Positions 16,958 through 26,170 of a DNA stretch of 64,000 nucleotides are shown piece by piece; positions within the stretch are counted from its first letter, which is position 1, and each line of letters opens with the position of its first letter. The stretch spans positions 1 through 64,000 of the forward strand of contig JADJPS010000006.1 of assembly GCA_016713105.1 (NCBI GenBank). The letters run 5' to 3'. The notes below the pieces were generated by a model. The model had not been told where the DNA came from. It searched no databases and was given only the letters and a program-made list of their open reading frames with translations. This stretch comes from Devosia sp. Lineage in GTDB: Bacteria; Pseudomonadota; Alphaproteobacteria; Rhizobiales; Devosiaceae. Made by a program: the position numbers and the translations under genes.

Positions 16958-17773
16958 ATGAAACTCGATGCCAAGGTGAAGGGCGGACTTGCCTGGGCCG
17001 GCCTCTTCGTCATCCTGGCGGTGCCCTCGGCGGACATCCTGTTCGGTAAATCGGAGCCGACCGCCCAGTTGGCGGTGACCGCGGACACCGAGCAGGTCGC
17101 CGCGCCAAGGCCGGTAAGGCCGGTGCTCTCCTCGCCCCCGGCCGACACCGATCTGGCAAGTACCGAGGCGGTCACGCCCGATCTGGTCCGGACCGACCCG
17201 ATCGAGACCGCCGGTCTGCCGGCCGACGGCAAAGCGGTTGAGGGCTACCTCAAGTCCGGCCGGAAGCTGCCGAGCTACATCTCTGATGCGGAATCGGTTC
17301 CGGGCACCGCACCGGCAAAGCTGCAGCCGCTCGAGGTGAAGGCCGCGACGCCCGAAGCGACCGAGGTGGCGGTGCTTTCGCCGCAGGCTGTGGCTGCACC
17401 GGTGCCGTTGCCGCGCTCGGCTCGCCCCCGGACGCCTGTCATTGCCGCGGGCCCGATCGAGGAGGCTCCTCTGATCCTCGACGAGACCGAGGTCAAGCAG
17501 CGGGAGGCGGCGCTTGCGCCCGTGGAACCGTTCCCGCTCAGCGACGGCGGCGTCGCGACCCCGGCCGATGATGCGGTGGTTACCGCCGACCAGCTGGAGG
17601 AGTGGGATTCCGGATCGCTCGCCGACTATCTGGCCCGCAAGGGCCTGCTTTCGGGCTCGGCTGCGCCACAGCAACCAGTCTCGGAGGAGTACGATCCCGA
17701 TGGCTTCTATCTCGACGAGGGCCCGAACGTGACGCGCCGCCTTCGTCAGAGAGAGGGTTTCTGGCTCTTCTGA
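16958..17773 (+). CDS. Membrane-anchored Pro/Ala-rich protein of unknown function
   Basis: This 271-residue protein has one hydrophobic helix near the N-terminus (GGLAWAGLFVILAVPSADIL), then a long low-complexity region rich in Pro, Ala, Val and acidic residues, and a compact C-terminal part (SGSLADYLARKGLLSG ... EYDPDGFYLDEGPNV). I recognise no domain. The design, one membrane anchor with a disordered periplasmic stalk, is common in envelope proteins. The phased repeats upstream suggest regulated expression. Confidence 0.65.
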   Translation: MKLDAKVKGGLAWAGLFVILAVPSADILFGKSEPTAQLAVTADTEQVAAPRPVRPVLSSPPADTDLASTEAVTPDLVRTDPIETAGLPADGKAVEGYLKSGRKLPSYISDAESVPGTAPAKLQPLEVKAATPEATEVAVLSPQAVAAPVPLPRSARPRTPVIAAGPIEEAPLILDETEVKQREAALAPVEPFPLSDGGVATPADDAVVTADQLEEWDSGSLADYLARKGLLSGSAAPQQPVSEEYDPDGFYLDEGPNVTRRLRQREGFWLF

Positions 17774-17870
17774 GTCCTGCCACGGGAGCAATATCGTGCA
17801 ATTGCCCGCATGTTTCCTGACTTCCCATTTGGGCGTCAGCCGGTATGGTGCGCCTGAATCGGAGAGGACG

Positions 17871-18571
17871 ATGTCTGTCTGGCAGCGCCTGGGCGCCTTG
17901 GTTGGCTCGGTTTCCGAGCGCACCGGAATCATCGGTTCGGTGGCAAGCCTGCTCGACCCCGACACCTGGCTGCCTGGTGGGCGCGATGCCGCGTTCACCC
18001 TGGCGCTGATTGCACTGTCCGCGAAGATGGCCATCTCGGATGGGGTGGTCACCGCCTCGGAGCTCCGGGCGTTCCAGAAGACCGTCGAGATATCCCCGGC
18101 GATCGAGCAGCAGGTCGACCGCCTGTTCAGGCTGGCGCAGCAGGATGTCGCCGGCTACGAGGCCTATGCCCGCAAGGTGCGGCGCTTCTTCGTGGACAGC
18201 CCCGAGACGCTGGAGCACGTGCTGGACGGGCTGTTCTACATCGCCTCGGCGGATGGATTGATCCACCAGTCGGAGCTGGAGTACCTCAAGACCGTCAGCG
18301 ATATCTTCGGGTTCGACGAGGCCCGCTTCGAACAGCTGACCGCGCAGCACGTCCTGTTCGATGTCGGTGTGGATCCTTATGTCGTTCTGGGCCTCGCGCC
18401 GGCGGCCGACCACACCGAAGTGCGCAGGGTATACCGGTCCTCGTGGCCGAGCACCATCCTGACCGGTTGATCGCCAAGGGCGTGCCGGAGGAGCTGATCG
18501 AGGTCGCGACGGCCCGGATGGCGGCCATCAACAATGCCTATAACCAGATCATTAAGCGCATACCGGCTTGA
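17871..18571 (+). pseudogene. TerB-DnaJ (DjlA-like) protein, one frameshift
   Basis: The N-terminal 170 residues form a TerB-like domain (SAKMAISDGVVTASELRAFQ and ASADGLIHQSELEYLKTVSD are its two paired helices). A J domain follows: DPYVVLGLAPAADHTEVRRVYR, then after a one-base loss near 18440, the other frame gives LVAEHHPDRLIAKGVPEEL with the HPD motif, ending NNAYNQIIKRIPA at 18571. Adding one C in the run near 18440 restores the full protein of about 233 residues. TerB-DnaJ proteins are thought to be Hsp70 co-chaperones. ATG 17871 follows GGAGAGGAC. Confidence 0.85.
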
Positions 18572-18602
18572 CGGACCCCGGCCCGTCCGCCATATGCGCC
18601 TC

Positions 18603-18999
18603 GCCAGTTGACCGGGTGGCCGCTGCGCACGAGGTGACTCGTGCGGGGAGGAAAGTCCGGGCTCCATCGAAATACGGTGACGGCTAACGGCCGCCGGGGG
18701 CGACCCCAGGGAAAGTGCCACAGAAAGCAAACCGCCGGTCCCCAGGGACCGGCAAGGATGAAAGGGTGCGGTAAGAGCGCACCGCGGACCTGGCAACAGG
18801 GACGGCACGGCAAACCCCACCGGGAGCAAGACCAAATAGGGGTGACGCGGCCAGCGGGCGACCGTTGGCCGGCCGGTTTTCGAGGTCAGTCACCCGGGTT
18901 GGTTGCATGAGAGCGTCGGTAACGGCGCTCCTAGATGAATGGCCGCCACGTCCGCCGCAAGGCGGGCCCTACAGAACCCGGCTTACAGGTCAACTGGCA
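18603..18999 (+). ncRNA. rnpB: RNase P RNA, bacterial type A
   Basis: The 5' GCCAGTTGACC (18603-18613) pairs with the 3' GGTCAACTGGC (18988-18998), closing the molecule at about 397 nt. The conserved core is present: GAGGAAAGTCCGGGCTCC near the 5' end, ACAGAAAGCAAACCGCC and GGCAAGGATGAAAGGG in the middle, and the distal ACAGAACCCGGCTTACAG strand that completes P4. It is the catalytic RNA that matures tRNA 5' ends. It lies directly upstream of the dcw cluster. Confidence 0.95.
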
Positions 19000-19118
19000 C
19001 TTCGCTTCCGCCTGCAGGCTCAACAGAATCTTAAGCTCCCGTAGCCAAATTGAGCAGATGTCCCCGAAGGGGTCAGATCGGCGTACGGACCACGGTCCGG
19101 GTGGAGTTGCAGGCGGAC

Positions 19119-20105
19119 ATGGGTGAGCCGGGAAGCAGCGGGCGGGAAATGCCGCATGTGCCGGTTCTGCTCGATGCGGTGCGGGAGGCGCTGGCGCCGC
19201 TGAAGGGCGCGCGCATCCTCGATGGCACGTTCGGGGCAGGGGGGTACTCGCGCGCGCTGCTCGAGGCCGGAGCGTCGGTAGTGGCGCTCGACCGCGATCC
19301 CTCCGTGCTGCCCTATGTCCGCCAGCTGTCGGCCGCTTTCCCGGATCGCTTCCGTTTCGTCCCCGGCACGTTCTCGCAGCTCGATTCGCTCGCCGGTGGA
19401 CCGGTCGATGGCGTGGTGCTCGACATCGGCGTCTCCTCGATGCAACTGGACCAGCCGGGGCGGGGGTTCTCCTTCATGCAGGACGGTCCGCTGGACATGC
19501 GCATGTCGTCGGAAGGGCAGAGCGCCGCCGACCTCGTGAACGCGCTGGAAGAGGCGGCACTCGCCAATCTGCTCTTCGCCTACGGGGAGGAACGCAAGTC
19601 GCGACGGATCGCGCATTCCATCGTGGCGGCGCGAGCGACGCAGCCGATCACCACGACAGCGCAACTGGCGCGGCTGATCGAAAAGTCCATCGGCCGCAAG
19701 CCCGGCGATGCGCACCCGGCGACCCGCAGCTTTCAGGCGCTGCGGATTGCGGTCAACGGCGAACTCGAGCAACTGGTCGAGGGCCTGTTCGCCAGCGAGC
19801 GCCTGCTGGCCGAGGGAGGCCGGTTGGCTGTGGTCAGCTTTCACTCGCTCGAAGACCGCATCGTCAAGCGTTTCCTCGATCCCGAAAAGAGCGCCCCCAC
19901 CCGCTCTCGTCACCTGCCGGAAGCAGCCGTCGAGCTGCGTCGGTGGGTGGAGGTGAGCAAGGCCATCAGGCCCTCGCCGGGCGAAACGGCGCGCAACCCG
20001 CGCTCGCGCTCGTCGACCCTGCGTTCGGCAGTGCGCTCGGCGTCGCCAGCCCGGCCGGTCAGCTATGCCGGGCTCGGGGTTCCCAACTCGCGGAGCGCGG
20101 CATGA
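19119..20105 (+). CDS. rsmH: 16S rRNA m4C1402 methyltransferase
   Basis: This 328-residue protein (formerly MraW) starts at ATG 19119; HVPVLLDAVREALAPLKGAR and the SAM motif DGTFGAGGYSRALLEAG follow at once. DIGVSSMQLDQPGRGFSF and HPATRSFQALRIAVNGELE are family signatures. It methylates N4 of C1402 in 16S rRNA. It is the first protein gene of the dcw cluster here; mraZ, which usually precedes it, is not seen in the 119 bases after rnpB. Its stop overlaps the ftsL start (ATGA). Confidence 0.95.
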   Translation: MGEPGSSGREMPHVPVLLDAVREALAPLKGARILDGTFGAGGYSRALLEAGASVVALDRDPSVLPYVRQLSAAFPDRFRFVPGTFSQLDSLAGGPVDGVVLDIGVSSMQLDQPGRGFSFMQDGPLDMRMSSEGQSAADLVNALEEAALANLLFAYGEERKSRRIAHSIVAARATQPITTTAQLARLIEKSIGRKPGDAHPATRSFQALRIAVNGELEQLVEGLFASERLLAEGGRLAVVSFHSLEDRIVKRFLDPEKSAPTRSRHLPEAAVELRRWVEVSKAIRPSPGETARNPRSRSSTLRSAVRSASPARPVSYAGLGVPNSRSAA

Positions 20106-20476
20106 TCAAGGCCATCAATGCGGTCCTGTTCTGCACCAGCCTCGCCGGCGTGGTGGGGGTCTATGCGCTGAAATACTCGGTCGAGGACATTGCCGCCGAC
20201 AAGGCCGCACTCGAGCGCAAGATAGACATTCAACAGGGGGAATTGTCGCTGCTGCAGGCCGATTGGTCGTACCTCAACCAGCCGGCGCACGTGGCGCCGA
20301 TCGTTGCGCGCCACCAGGAGGCCCTGAACCTGCTGCCCACCAGCCAGGAACAGTTCGGCCGCATCGATGCTCTGCCGATGCGACCGGCAGCGCCGGATAC
20401 CGCGGCGCTTGACGCGCTGCTGTCTGCCCTCGACTCGGGGATCGATCCGATCGAACAACTGATCGAGGCGAACTAG
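20102..20476 (+). CDS. ftsL: Cell division protein FtsL
   Basis: This 124-residue bitopic protein has a single membrane helix at the N-terminus (INAVLFCTSLAGVVGVYALK) followed by a periplasmic coiled-coil (DIAADKAALERKIDIQQGEL). Size, topology and position between rsmH and ftsI identify it, although FtsL sequences are poorly conserved. It acts in the divisome with FtsB and FtsQ to activate septal peptidoglycan synthesis. It overlaps rsmH by four bases and abuts ftsI. Confidence 0.88.
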   Translation: MIKAINAVLFCTSLAGVVGVYALKYSVEDIAADKAALERKIDIQQGELSLLQADWSYLNQPAHVAPIVARHQEALNLLPTSQEQFGRIDALPMRPAAPDTAALDALLSALDSGIDPIEQLIEAN

Positions 20477-22201
20477 ATGGCGCTGCTGACCTACGATGAC
20501 GTGACCATTTCGCTCGATGGTGGGCGCAAGCGGCGCGCGAACCTCACCAAGGCGCGCATCCGCTGGGTCATCGCCGCCCTTGTGCTGGTCTTTGCCGTTG
20601 TCTCCGGGCGGCTGATCCAGTTGGGGGCGACCGTATCGGATTCCGCCATCGAGGGCGTGGCGCGGGACGTCATCACGGCGACCCGGCCGACTCTGCTCGA
20701 CCGCAACGGGCTCGAAATGGCGGTTGACATCCGCGTGCCTTCGCTGTTCGCCGAACCCCGGCGCATCGTCGATGTCGAGGAGGCTGTGGCGAAGCTGCGC
20801 ACCGTCCTGCCCGATCTCGATGAGGACTGGCTGCGGAAACGTCTCACCGGCGACAAGGGATTCGTCTGGGTGAAGCGCGAACTGACGCCCGCGATCAAGG
20901 AGAAGATCTTCCAGCTCGGTGTCCCGGGACTGGACTTCGTGACGGAGAGCAAGCGCTTCTATCCCTCGGGACAGGAGGCCGCGCATATCCTTGGCGCCGT
21001 CAATATCGACAACCAGGGCACCATGGGCATCGAGAAGCACATGGACGACGAGGACCTCGCGCTGCTGCAGTCGGTGGGGCTGGCGCGCGGAAATGCGCTG
21101 AAGCCGGTGGATCTCGCCATCGACCTGCGCGTCCAGCACGTGCTGTACGAGCAACTGGTCGACTCGCTGTCCCGCTACAAGGCGATCGCGGCGGCCGGTG
21201 TGATGATGGACGTGCAGACCGGCGAGATACTGGCCCTCGCGTCGCTCCCCGATTTCGACCCGAATGACCCCTCGACGCTGTTCATGGACTACAACGGGGT
21301 CAAGAACCAGCGCTTCAACCGCATCACCTCGGGCATCTACGAACTCGGCTCAACCTTCAAGACGGTGACGATGGCAGGAGCCCTCGACAGCGGCCGGGTG
21401 AAGATCACCGATCAGTACGATGCCCGCTTCGGCGTGCGTTTCGGCCGCTTCACCATTGATGACTTCCATGGCAAGCACCGGGTGCTCTCCGTGCCCGAGA
21501 TCTACAAGTACTCGTCCAATATCGGCACCATCAAGGTGATGCAGCAGATGGGCAAGGACGAGTTCCGCAGCTTCCTCAGCCGGATCGGCTTCGACAAGAG
21601 CGTACCGTTCGAGCTGCCCGAGATGCGGCAGCCCAAGGTGCCGGCGAAGTTCTCGGAAATCGTGGCGGCAACCTCCAGTTTCGGGCACGGCCTGTCGATT
21701 TCGCCGCTCCACATGGTCCGGGCCGTCGCCGCCTTCGTCAACGATGGCAAGATGGTACCGCCGACGCTGTACAAGCGTTCGCCCGAGGAGGCCCGCAAGC
21801 TCTACGATCCGGTGATCTCGTCGCAGACCAGTCAGCAGGTCCGGTACCTGATGCGCCTCAACGCCCTCGAAGGCTCGGGAAGCCGGATGAACAAGTACGC
21901 AAACGGCTATCGCGCCGGCGGAAAGACGGGAACTGCCGAAAAGGTGGTCGGCAAGACCTACTCCGCCAACAAGACCCTGGCCGTCTTTTCCTCGGCATTT
22001 CCGCTCGACAATCCGCGCTATGCGATGGTGATCCTCGTCGACGAGCCACAGAACGAAAACCCGCAGTCCGGACATACTGCCGGCTGGAATGCGGGGGAGA
22101 TCACTGGTCGCATCGTGCAACGCGTTGCTCCGATGCTTGGAATCAGCCCCGACTTCAGCGAAGTGTTGGATACTGAACTTGTCCCGGCCGCACTCCGCTG
22201 A
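20477..22201 (+). CDS. ftsI: Septal peptidoglycan transpeptidase FtsI (PBP3)
   Basis: This 574-residue class B penicillin-binding protein has a membrane helix near residues 28-50, a PBP dimer/pedestal region (ATRPTLLDRNGLEMAVDIRV), and a transpeptidase domain with the active-site tetrad STFK (Ser about 292), SSN (YKYSSNIGTIK) and KTGT (GGKTGTAEK). It crosslinks septal peptidoglycan with FtsW. The ATG follows the ftsL stop with no gap. Confidence 0.96.
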   Translation: MALLTYDDVTISLDGGRKRRANLTKARIRWVIAALVLVFAVVSGRLIQLGATVSDSAIEGVARDVITATRPTLLDRNGLEMAVDIRVPSLFAEPRRIVDVEEAVAKLRTVLPDLDEDWLRKRLTGDKGFVWVKRELTPAIKEKIFQLGVPGLDFVTESKRFYPSGQEAAHILGAVNIDNQGTMGIEKHMDDEDLALLQSVGLARGNALKPVDLAIDLRVQHVLYEQLVDSLSRYKAIAAAGVMMDVQTGEILALASLPDFDPNDPSTLFMDYNGVKNQRFNRITSGIYELGSTFKTVTMAGALDSGRVKITDQYDARFGVRFGRFTIDDFHGKHRVLSVPEIYKYSSNIGTIKVMQQMGKDEFRSFLSRIGFDKSVPFELPEMRQPKVPAKFSEIVAATSSFGHGLSISPLHMVRAVAAFVNDGKMVPPTLYKRSPEEARKLYDPVISSQTSQQVRYLMRLNALEGSGSRMNKYANGYRAGGKTGTAEKVVGKTYSANKTLAVFSSAFPLDNPRYAMVILVDEPQNENPQSGHTAGWNAGEITGRIVQRVAPMLGISPDFSEVLDTELVPAALR

Positions 22202-22226
22202 AGTCGCGCCGCAACGGAGCTACGAC

Positions 22227-23669
22227 GTGGCTTTTCCGCTAAGTGACCTGCTGCAGGGCGCCGGTGCCGCGACGGTGCCGGCACTTGCGGTCGAGGGGGT
22301 CAATGCCGACAGCCGGGCGGTCGGGCCACGCGAGGTGTTCTTTGCCCTGCCCGGCACGCGTGTGCATGGCGATGACTATGCGGCCCAGGCGGTGGCGCGC
22401 GGTGCCGTGGCCATGGTCACCGACCGCTTGCCCGATGCCGATCCGGGCGTGCCGGTCGTCGTCGTCGCCGATGTCCGTGCTGCCTACGCGATCGCCGCGG
22501 CCCGCCAGTTCGCGCCGCAACCCGCCGTCAGCGTCGCGGTGACCGGAACGAACGGCAAGTCGTCGATCGTCTCCTTCGTGCGCCAGATCTGGGCGGCGTG
22601 CGGCATTCCAGCAGCGAGCCTGGGGACCATCGGCGTCGAGACGGCGGCCGGAATCCTGCCGCGCGAACTGACCACTTCGGATGCGCTGTCGCTGCACCGC
22701 GACCTCGGCGAGCTGAAGGCCCGGGGCATCGACCACGTGGCGATGGAGGCATCCAGCCAGGGACTCGACCAGCGGCGCGTCGATGGGCTGCGCTTCAATG
22801 CCGTTGCCTTCACCAACCTCAGCCGCGACCATCTCGACTACCACATCGACATGGAGAGCTACCGGCACGCCAAGCTGCGGCTGTTCACCGACCTCATCGC
22901 CGAAGGCGGCGCGGCGGTGGTCAACTGCGACGATCCCGAGCACATGCCGTTCCTGTTCGCCGCGCTGGACCGGGGGGCGACGCTGCTGACGGTCGGGCGC
23001 GAGGGGGCTTTCCTCGAACTCACCCGCATCGAGAACGAGGGGTACGGCCAGCGCGTCACCGGCCGGATGGTGGGCGAGCCGGTGAGCTTCCATCTGCCGC
23101 TGACCGGGGCCTTCCAGGTCAGCAATGCCGCGGTGGCGCTGGCGCTCGCCGTTTCCACCGGGTCTCCCGCCGATCGTGCGGTCATGGCCCTCGAAGGGCT
23201 CAGGGGCGCCAAGGGGCGGCTCGAACTGGTCGGCGAGCACAATGGTGCGGCCATCTTCGTCGACTACTCGCACAAGCCGGTGGCGCTCGAGACGGCGCTC
23301 GAATCGCTCCGGCCCTATGCGCGTCGGCGGCTCAACCTGGTGTTCGGGGCCGGCGGTGACCGGGATCGCGGCAAGCGGCCGATCATGGGACAGGTGGCGG
23401 ACCGGATGGCGGACGACGTCATCGTCACCGATGACAATCCGCGGACCGAGGACCCGGCCCTGATCCGCCTGCAGATCCTGGCCGAAGCGAGCCGGGCGCG
23501 GGAGATCGGTGATCGGCGTCAGGCCATTGCCACCGCGATCTCCGACCTGCAGCCGGGCGACGTGCTGCTGATTGCCGGCAAGGGGCACGAGGACTATCAG
23601 ATCATCGGCCAAACAAAACACCACTTCTCGGACCATGAGGTGGTCCTGGAGACCATCGGGGGAAGATAG
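22227..23669 (+). CDS. murE: UDP-MurNAc-L-Ala-D-Glu:meso-DAP ligase
   Basis: This 480-residue Mur ligase adds meso-diaminopimelate to the peptidoglycan precursor. The ATP loop is TGTNGKSS (about residue 107), and TDDNPRTEDP carries the DNPR motif that selects meso-DAP over lysine. AGKGHEDYQ is the C-terminal signature. I place the start at GTG 22227 (VAFPLSDLL) with CGGAG upstream; longer in-frame starts lie inside ftsI and lack support. Confidence 0.95.
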   Translation: MAFPLSDLLQGAGAATVPALAVEGVNADSRAVGPREVFFALPGTRVHGDDYAAQAVARGAVAMVTDRLPDADPGVPVVVVADVRAAYAIAAARQFAPQPAVSVAVTGTNGKSSIVSFVRQIWAACGIPAASLGTIGVETAAGILPRELTTSDALSLHRDLGELKARGIDHVAMEASSQGLDQRRVDGLRFNAVAFTNLSRDHLDYHIDMESYRHAKLRLFTDLIAEGGAAVVNCDDPEHMPFLFAALDRGATLLTVGREGAFLELTRIENEGYGQRVTGRMVGEPVSFHLPLTGAFQVSNAAVALALAVSTGSPADRAVMALEGLRGAKGRLELVGEHNGAAIFVDYSHKPVALETALESLRPYARRRLNLVFGAGGDRDRGKRPIMGQVADRMADDVIVTDDNPRTEDPALIRLQILAEASRAREIGDRRQAIATAISDLQPGDVLLIAGKGHEDYQIIGQTKHHFSDHEVVLETIGGR

Positions 23670-23675
23670 GCGCCT

Positions 23676-25018
23676 ATGAGACCGCTCTGGACCGTCGCCG
23701 AAGTCGTCAAAGCAACCGGCGGGCGGCCCGAGGGTCTGTCCGACGGTCCGCTCTCGGCCGTGTCGATCGACTCCCGCGAGATCGGCCCCGAGGCGTTGTT
23801 CGTCGCGATCAGGGGCGACAGCCACGATGGCCACGACTACGTGCTCAAGGCGATCGAGGCTGGTGCCTCCGCGGCAATCGTGTCGGAAGCCTACCACGCG
23901 GGACATGGCGGCGACCGGCTGATCGTCGTGCCGGACACGCTCGAGGCGCTGCGCCAGCTGGGCAAGGCGGCGCGGGCGCGCAGCCGTGCGTTGATCGTCG
24001 CCGTCACCGGCAGCGCCGGAAAGACCACGACCAAGGAAGCGATCCGCACCGTGCTCGCGGCCGCCGGCGAGACGCACTACTCGATCAAGAGCTTCAACAA
24101 CCACTGGGGCGTGCCGCTGATGCTGGCGCGCCTGCCGGTCGAGGCGCAATTCGGTGTGTTCGAGATCGGCATGAACCACGCGGGCGAGATCACTCCGCTG
24201 GTCAAGCTGGTCCGTCCGCATGTGGCACTGATCACGACGGTGGCGGCGGCACATCTCGAGTTCTTCAGTTCGGTGGCCGGGATCGCCGAGGCCAAGGCCG
24301 AGATCTTTCTCGGCCTCGAGCCGAACGGAACGGCCGTCCTCAACTGCGATCACGACTACCTGCATGTGCTGTTTGCGCGGGCCCGCGCGGCGGGGGTGGG
24401 GCGGATTGTCACCTATGGCTTTGACGAGAGCGCCGACTGGTGGATCAAGGGGGTGACGCAACTGGACGAGCAGATGGCCGCCGACGTGCGTCACGCCGGG
24501 GCGGCCCATCACCTTCGTCTGAGGGTCCCGGGTCGCCACATGGTCGCCAACGCGGTGGCCGCGCTGGCGGTTGCCGAACTGGCCGGTGAGGACATGGCAC
24601 TGGCCCTTGACGCGCTGAGCCATTTCGGAGCACCCGAGGGGCAGGGGCTGACGCTCCGCCTCGGGTCCGAAAAGCAGCCGCTGCTCTTGGTCGACGAGAG
24701 CTACAATGCAAACGTCGCCTCGATGAACGCGGCGCTCGAGCTCTATGCGCAGGTGCGGCAGCCCGGCGGCCGCAAGCTGCTGGTGCTCGGCGACATGCTG
24801 GAGATGGGCCCGCAAGGGCCGGTGCTCCATGCCGCGCTGGCCGACGCCGTCCTCAGGCCGGAGCCGACCGAATCCACCTCGTCGGTCCGGTTATGCGGGC
24901 GCTCGAGGTCGAACTGCAGCGCCGCGTCGCACCGGATCGCGACCTTCCGAAGTCAGTCACAGCGAGACTGTGGAGGAGATGACCGAGCCGCTGCTGGCGG
25001 CCCTTGCCTATGGCGACG
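23676..25018 (+). pseudogene. murF: UDP-MurNAc-tripeptide:D-Ala-D-Ala ligase, frameshifted and joined to mraY
   Basis: The first 390 residues are a normal MurF: SIDSREIGPEALFVAIRGD, the ATP loop TGSAGKTTTKEAIRTV (about residue 111), SFNNHWGVPLMLARLP, and LVDESYNANVASM. Near 24853 one base is missing, and MurF continues in another frame (AGADRIHLVGPVMRALEVEL), then after a second shift near 24950 in the third (SETVEEMTEPLLAALAYGD). At 25017 the sequence passes straight into mraY, without the usual last 20-40 MurF residues. As written, one open frame runs from 23676 to 26030. The protein is essential in walled bacteria, so error or a second copy should be suspected. Confidence 0.88.
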
Positions 25019-26030
25019 GGCCGGAGCGGTGGTCACCGCCTTGTTTTTCGTCTTCCTGTTCGGGCCGGGGATGATCGCGGGGCTGAGGATCCGGCAAGGC
25101 AGGGGCCAGCCGATCCGCGAGGATGGGCCGCAGGGCCATCTGCTGACCAAGAAGGGCACGCCAACGATGGGCGGCCTGATGATCCTCGCGGGGGCAGTGA
25201 GTTCGATCCTGCTATGGTCGAACCTCTCCAACGCTTACGTCTGGGTCGTGCTGTTCGTCACGGTATCGTTTGGCGCCATCGGCTTTTACGACGACTTCCT
25301 CAAGGTCAAGCGGATGTCGCACGCCGGTTTTTCGGGTCGTCAACGACTGATGATCGAGGCGGTCGTCGCCGTGGTTGCCGCCTATTTCCTCGCGTCGCTC
25401 TCCTCGCCCGACGTCGCCACCTCGCTGATGTTCCCGTTCGTCAAGGGCTCGGGGCTGCCGCTGTGGTATTTCTTCTACATCTTTGCCGTGTTCGTCATCG
25501 TTGCCGTCGGTAACTCGGTCAACCTCACCGACGGACTGGACGGGCTCGCCATCGTGCCGGTGATGGTCGCTGCCGCCTGTTTCGGGCTCATTGCCTACCT
25601 GGTCGGCTCCTCGACCTATGCCGAGTACCTGCTGCTCAACAACGTGCCGGGCACGGCCGAACTCTCGGTCGTCTGCGGCGCCCTGATCGGGGCGGGGCTC
25701 GGCTTCCTGTGGTTCAATGCGCCGCCGGCGCAGATCTTCATGGGCGACACCGGCTCGCTGGCGCTGGGCGGACTGCTCGGCGCGGTGTCGGTCGCCACCA
25801 AGCACGAGATCGTGCTGGCGATCATCGGCGGGCTGTTCGTGCTGGAGGCGGTCTCGGTGATCGTGCAGGTGGCCTCGTTCAAGCTCACCGGAAAGCGCGT
25901 GTTCAAGATGGCGCCCATCCACCACCATTTCGAGATGATGGGCTGGACCGAGAGCCAGGTGGTGATCCGCTTCTGGATCATCAGCTTCGTGCTGGCCCTG
26001 ATCGGGCTCAGTTCCTTGAAGCTGCGCTAG
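25019..26030 (+). CDS. mraY: Phospho-MurNAc-pentapeptide transferase, N-terminus missing
   Basis: MraY attaches phospho-MurNAc-pentapeptide to undecaprenyl phosphate, making lipid I, in the inner membrane. The readable part begins RAGAVVTALFFVFLFGPGMI; the roughly 25-30 residues that normally precede it, including a start codon, are absent. From there the protein looks intact: GHLLTKKGTPTMGGLMIL, DDFLKVKRMSHAGFSGRQ, NLTDGLDGLAIVPVM and MAPIHHHFEMMGWTESQVV are all diagnostic, and the end is normal. The missing start coincides with the missing murF end. Confidence 0.9.
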
Positions 26031-26170
26031 AGCTGGACGGGCGCCCTTGGGGGGGGCGCTCCCACAGTTTCGCAAAACGCCACGGCCGTTCCGAACTTGG
26101 TAACCAACGGGCCGTAGACTCCGGGATCGAGTAGCGTACCGGGAGGCCGCCGGGCAGGGCGGCATCGATC
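26031..26170. other. mraY-ftsW gap where murD is normally found
   Basis: These 140 bases have no coding content. A G/C hairpin-like stretch (GGGCGCCC...GGGCGCTCCC, about 26039-26064) and an A/T-richer tract with TTCCGAACTTGGTAACC lie before the ftsW start, so a terminator and promoter are possible. In most alphaproteobacteria murD (about 1.4 kb) occupies this position. Confidence 0.5.

Noticed and set aside
22239..24830. Very long open frame (863 codons) on the minus strand
   Set aside because: It is antisense to murE and murF, has low-complexity His/Arg/Asp-rich composition and no recognisable motif. Long antisense frames are expected in G+C-rich coding DNA.
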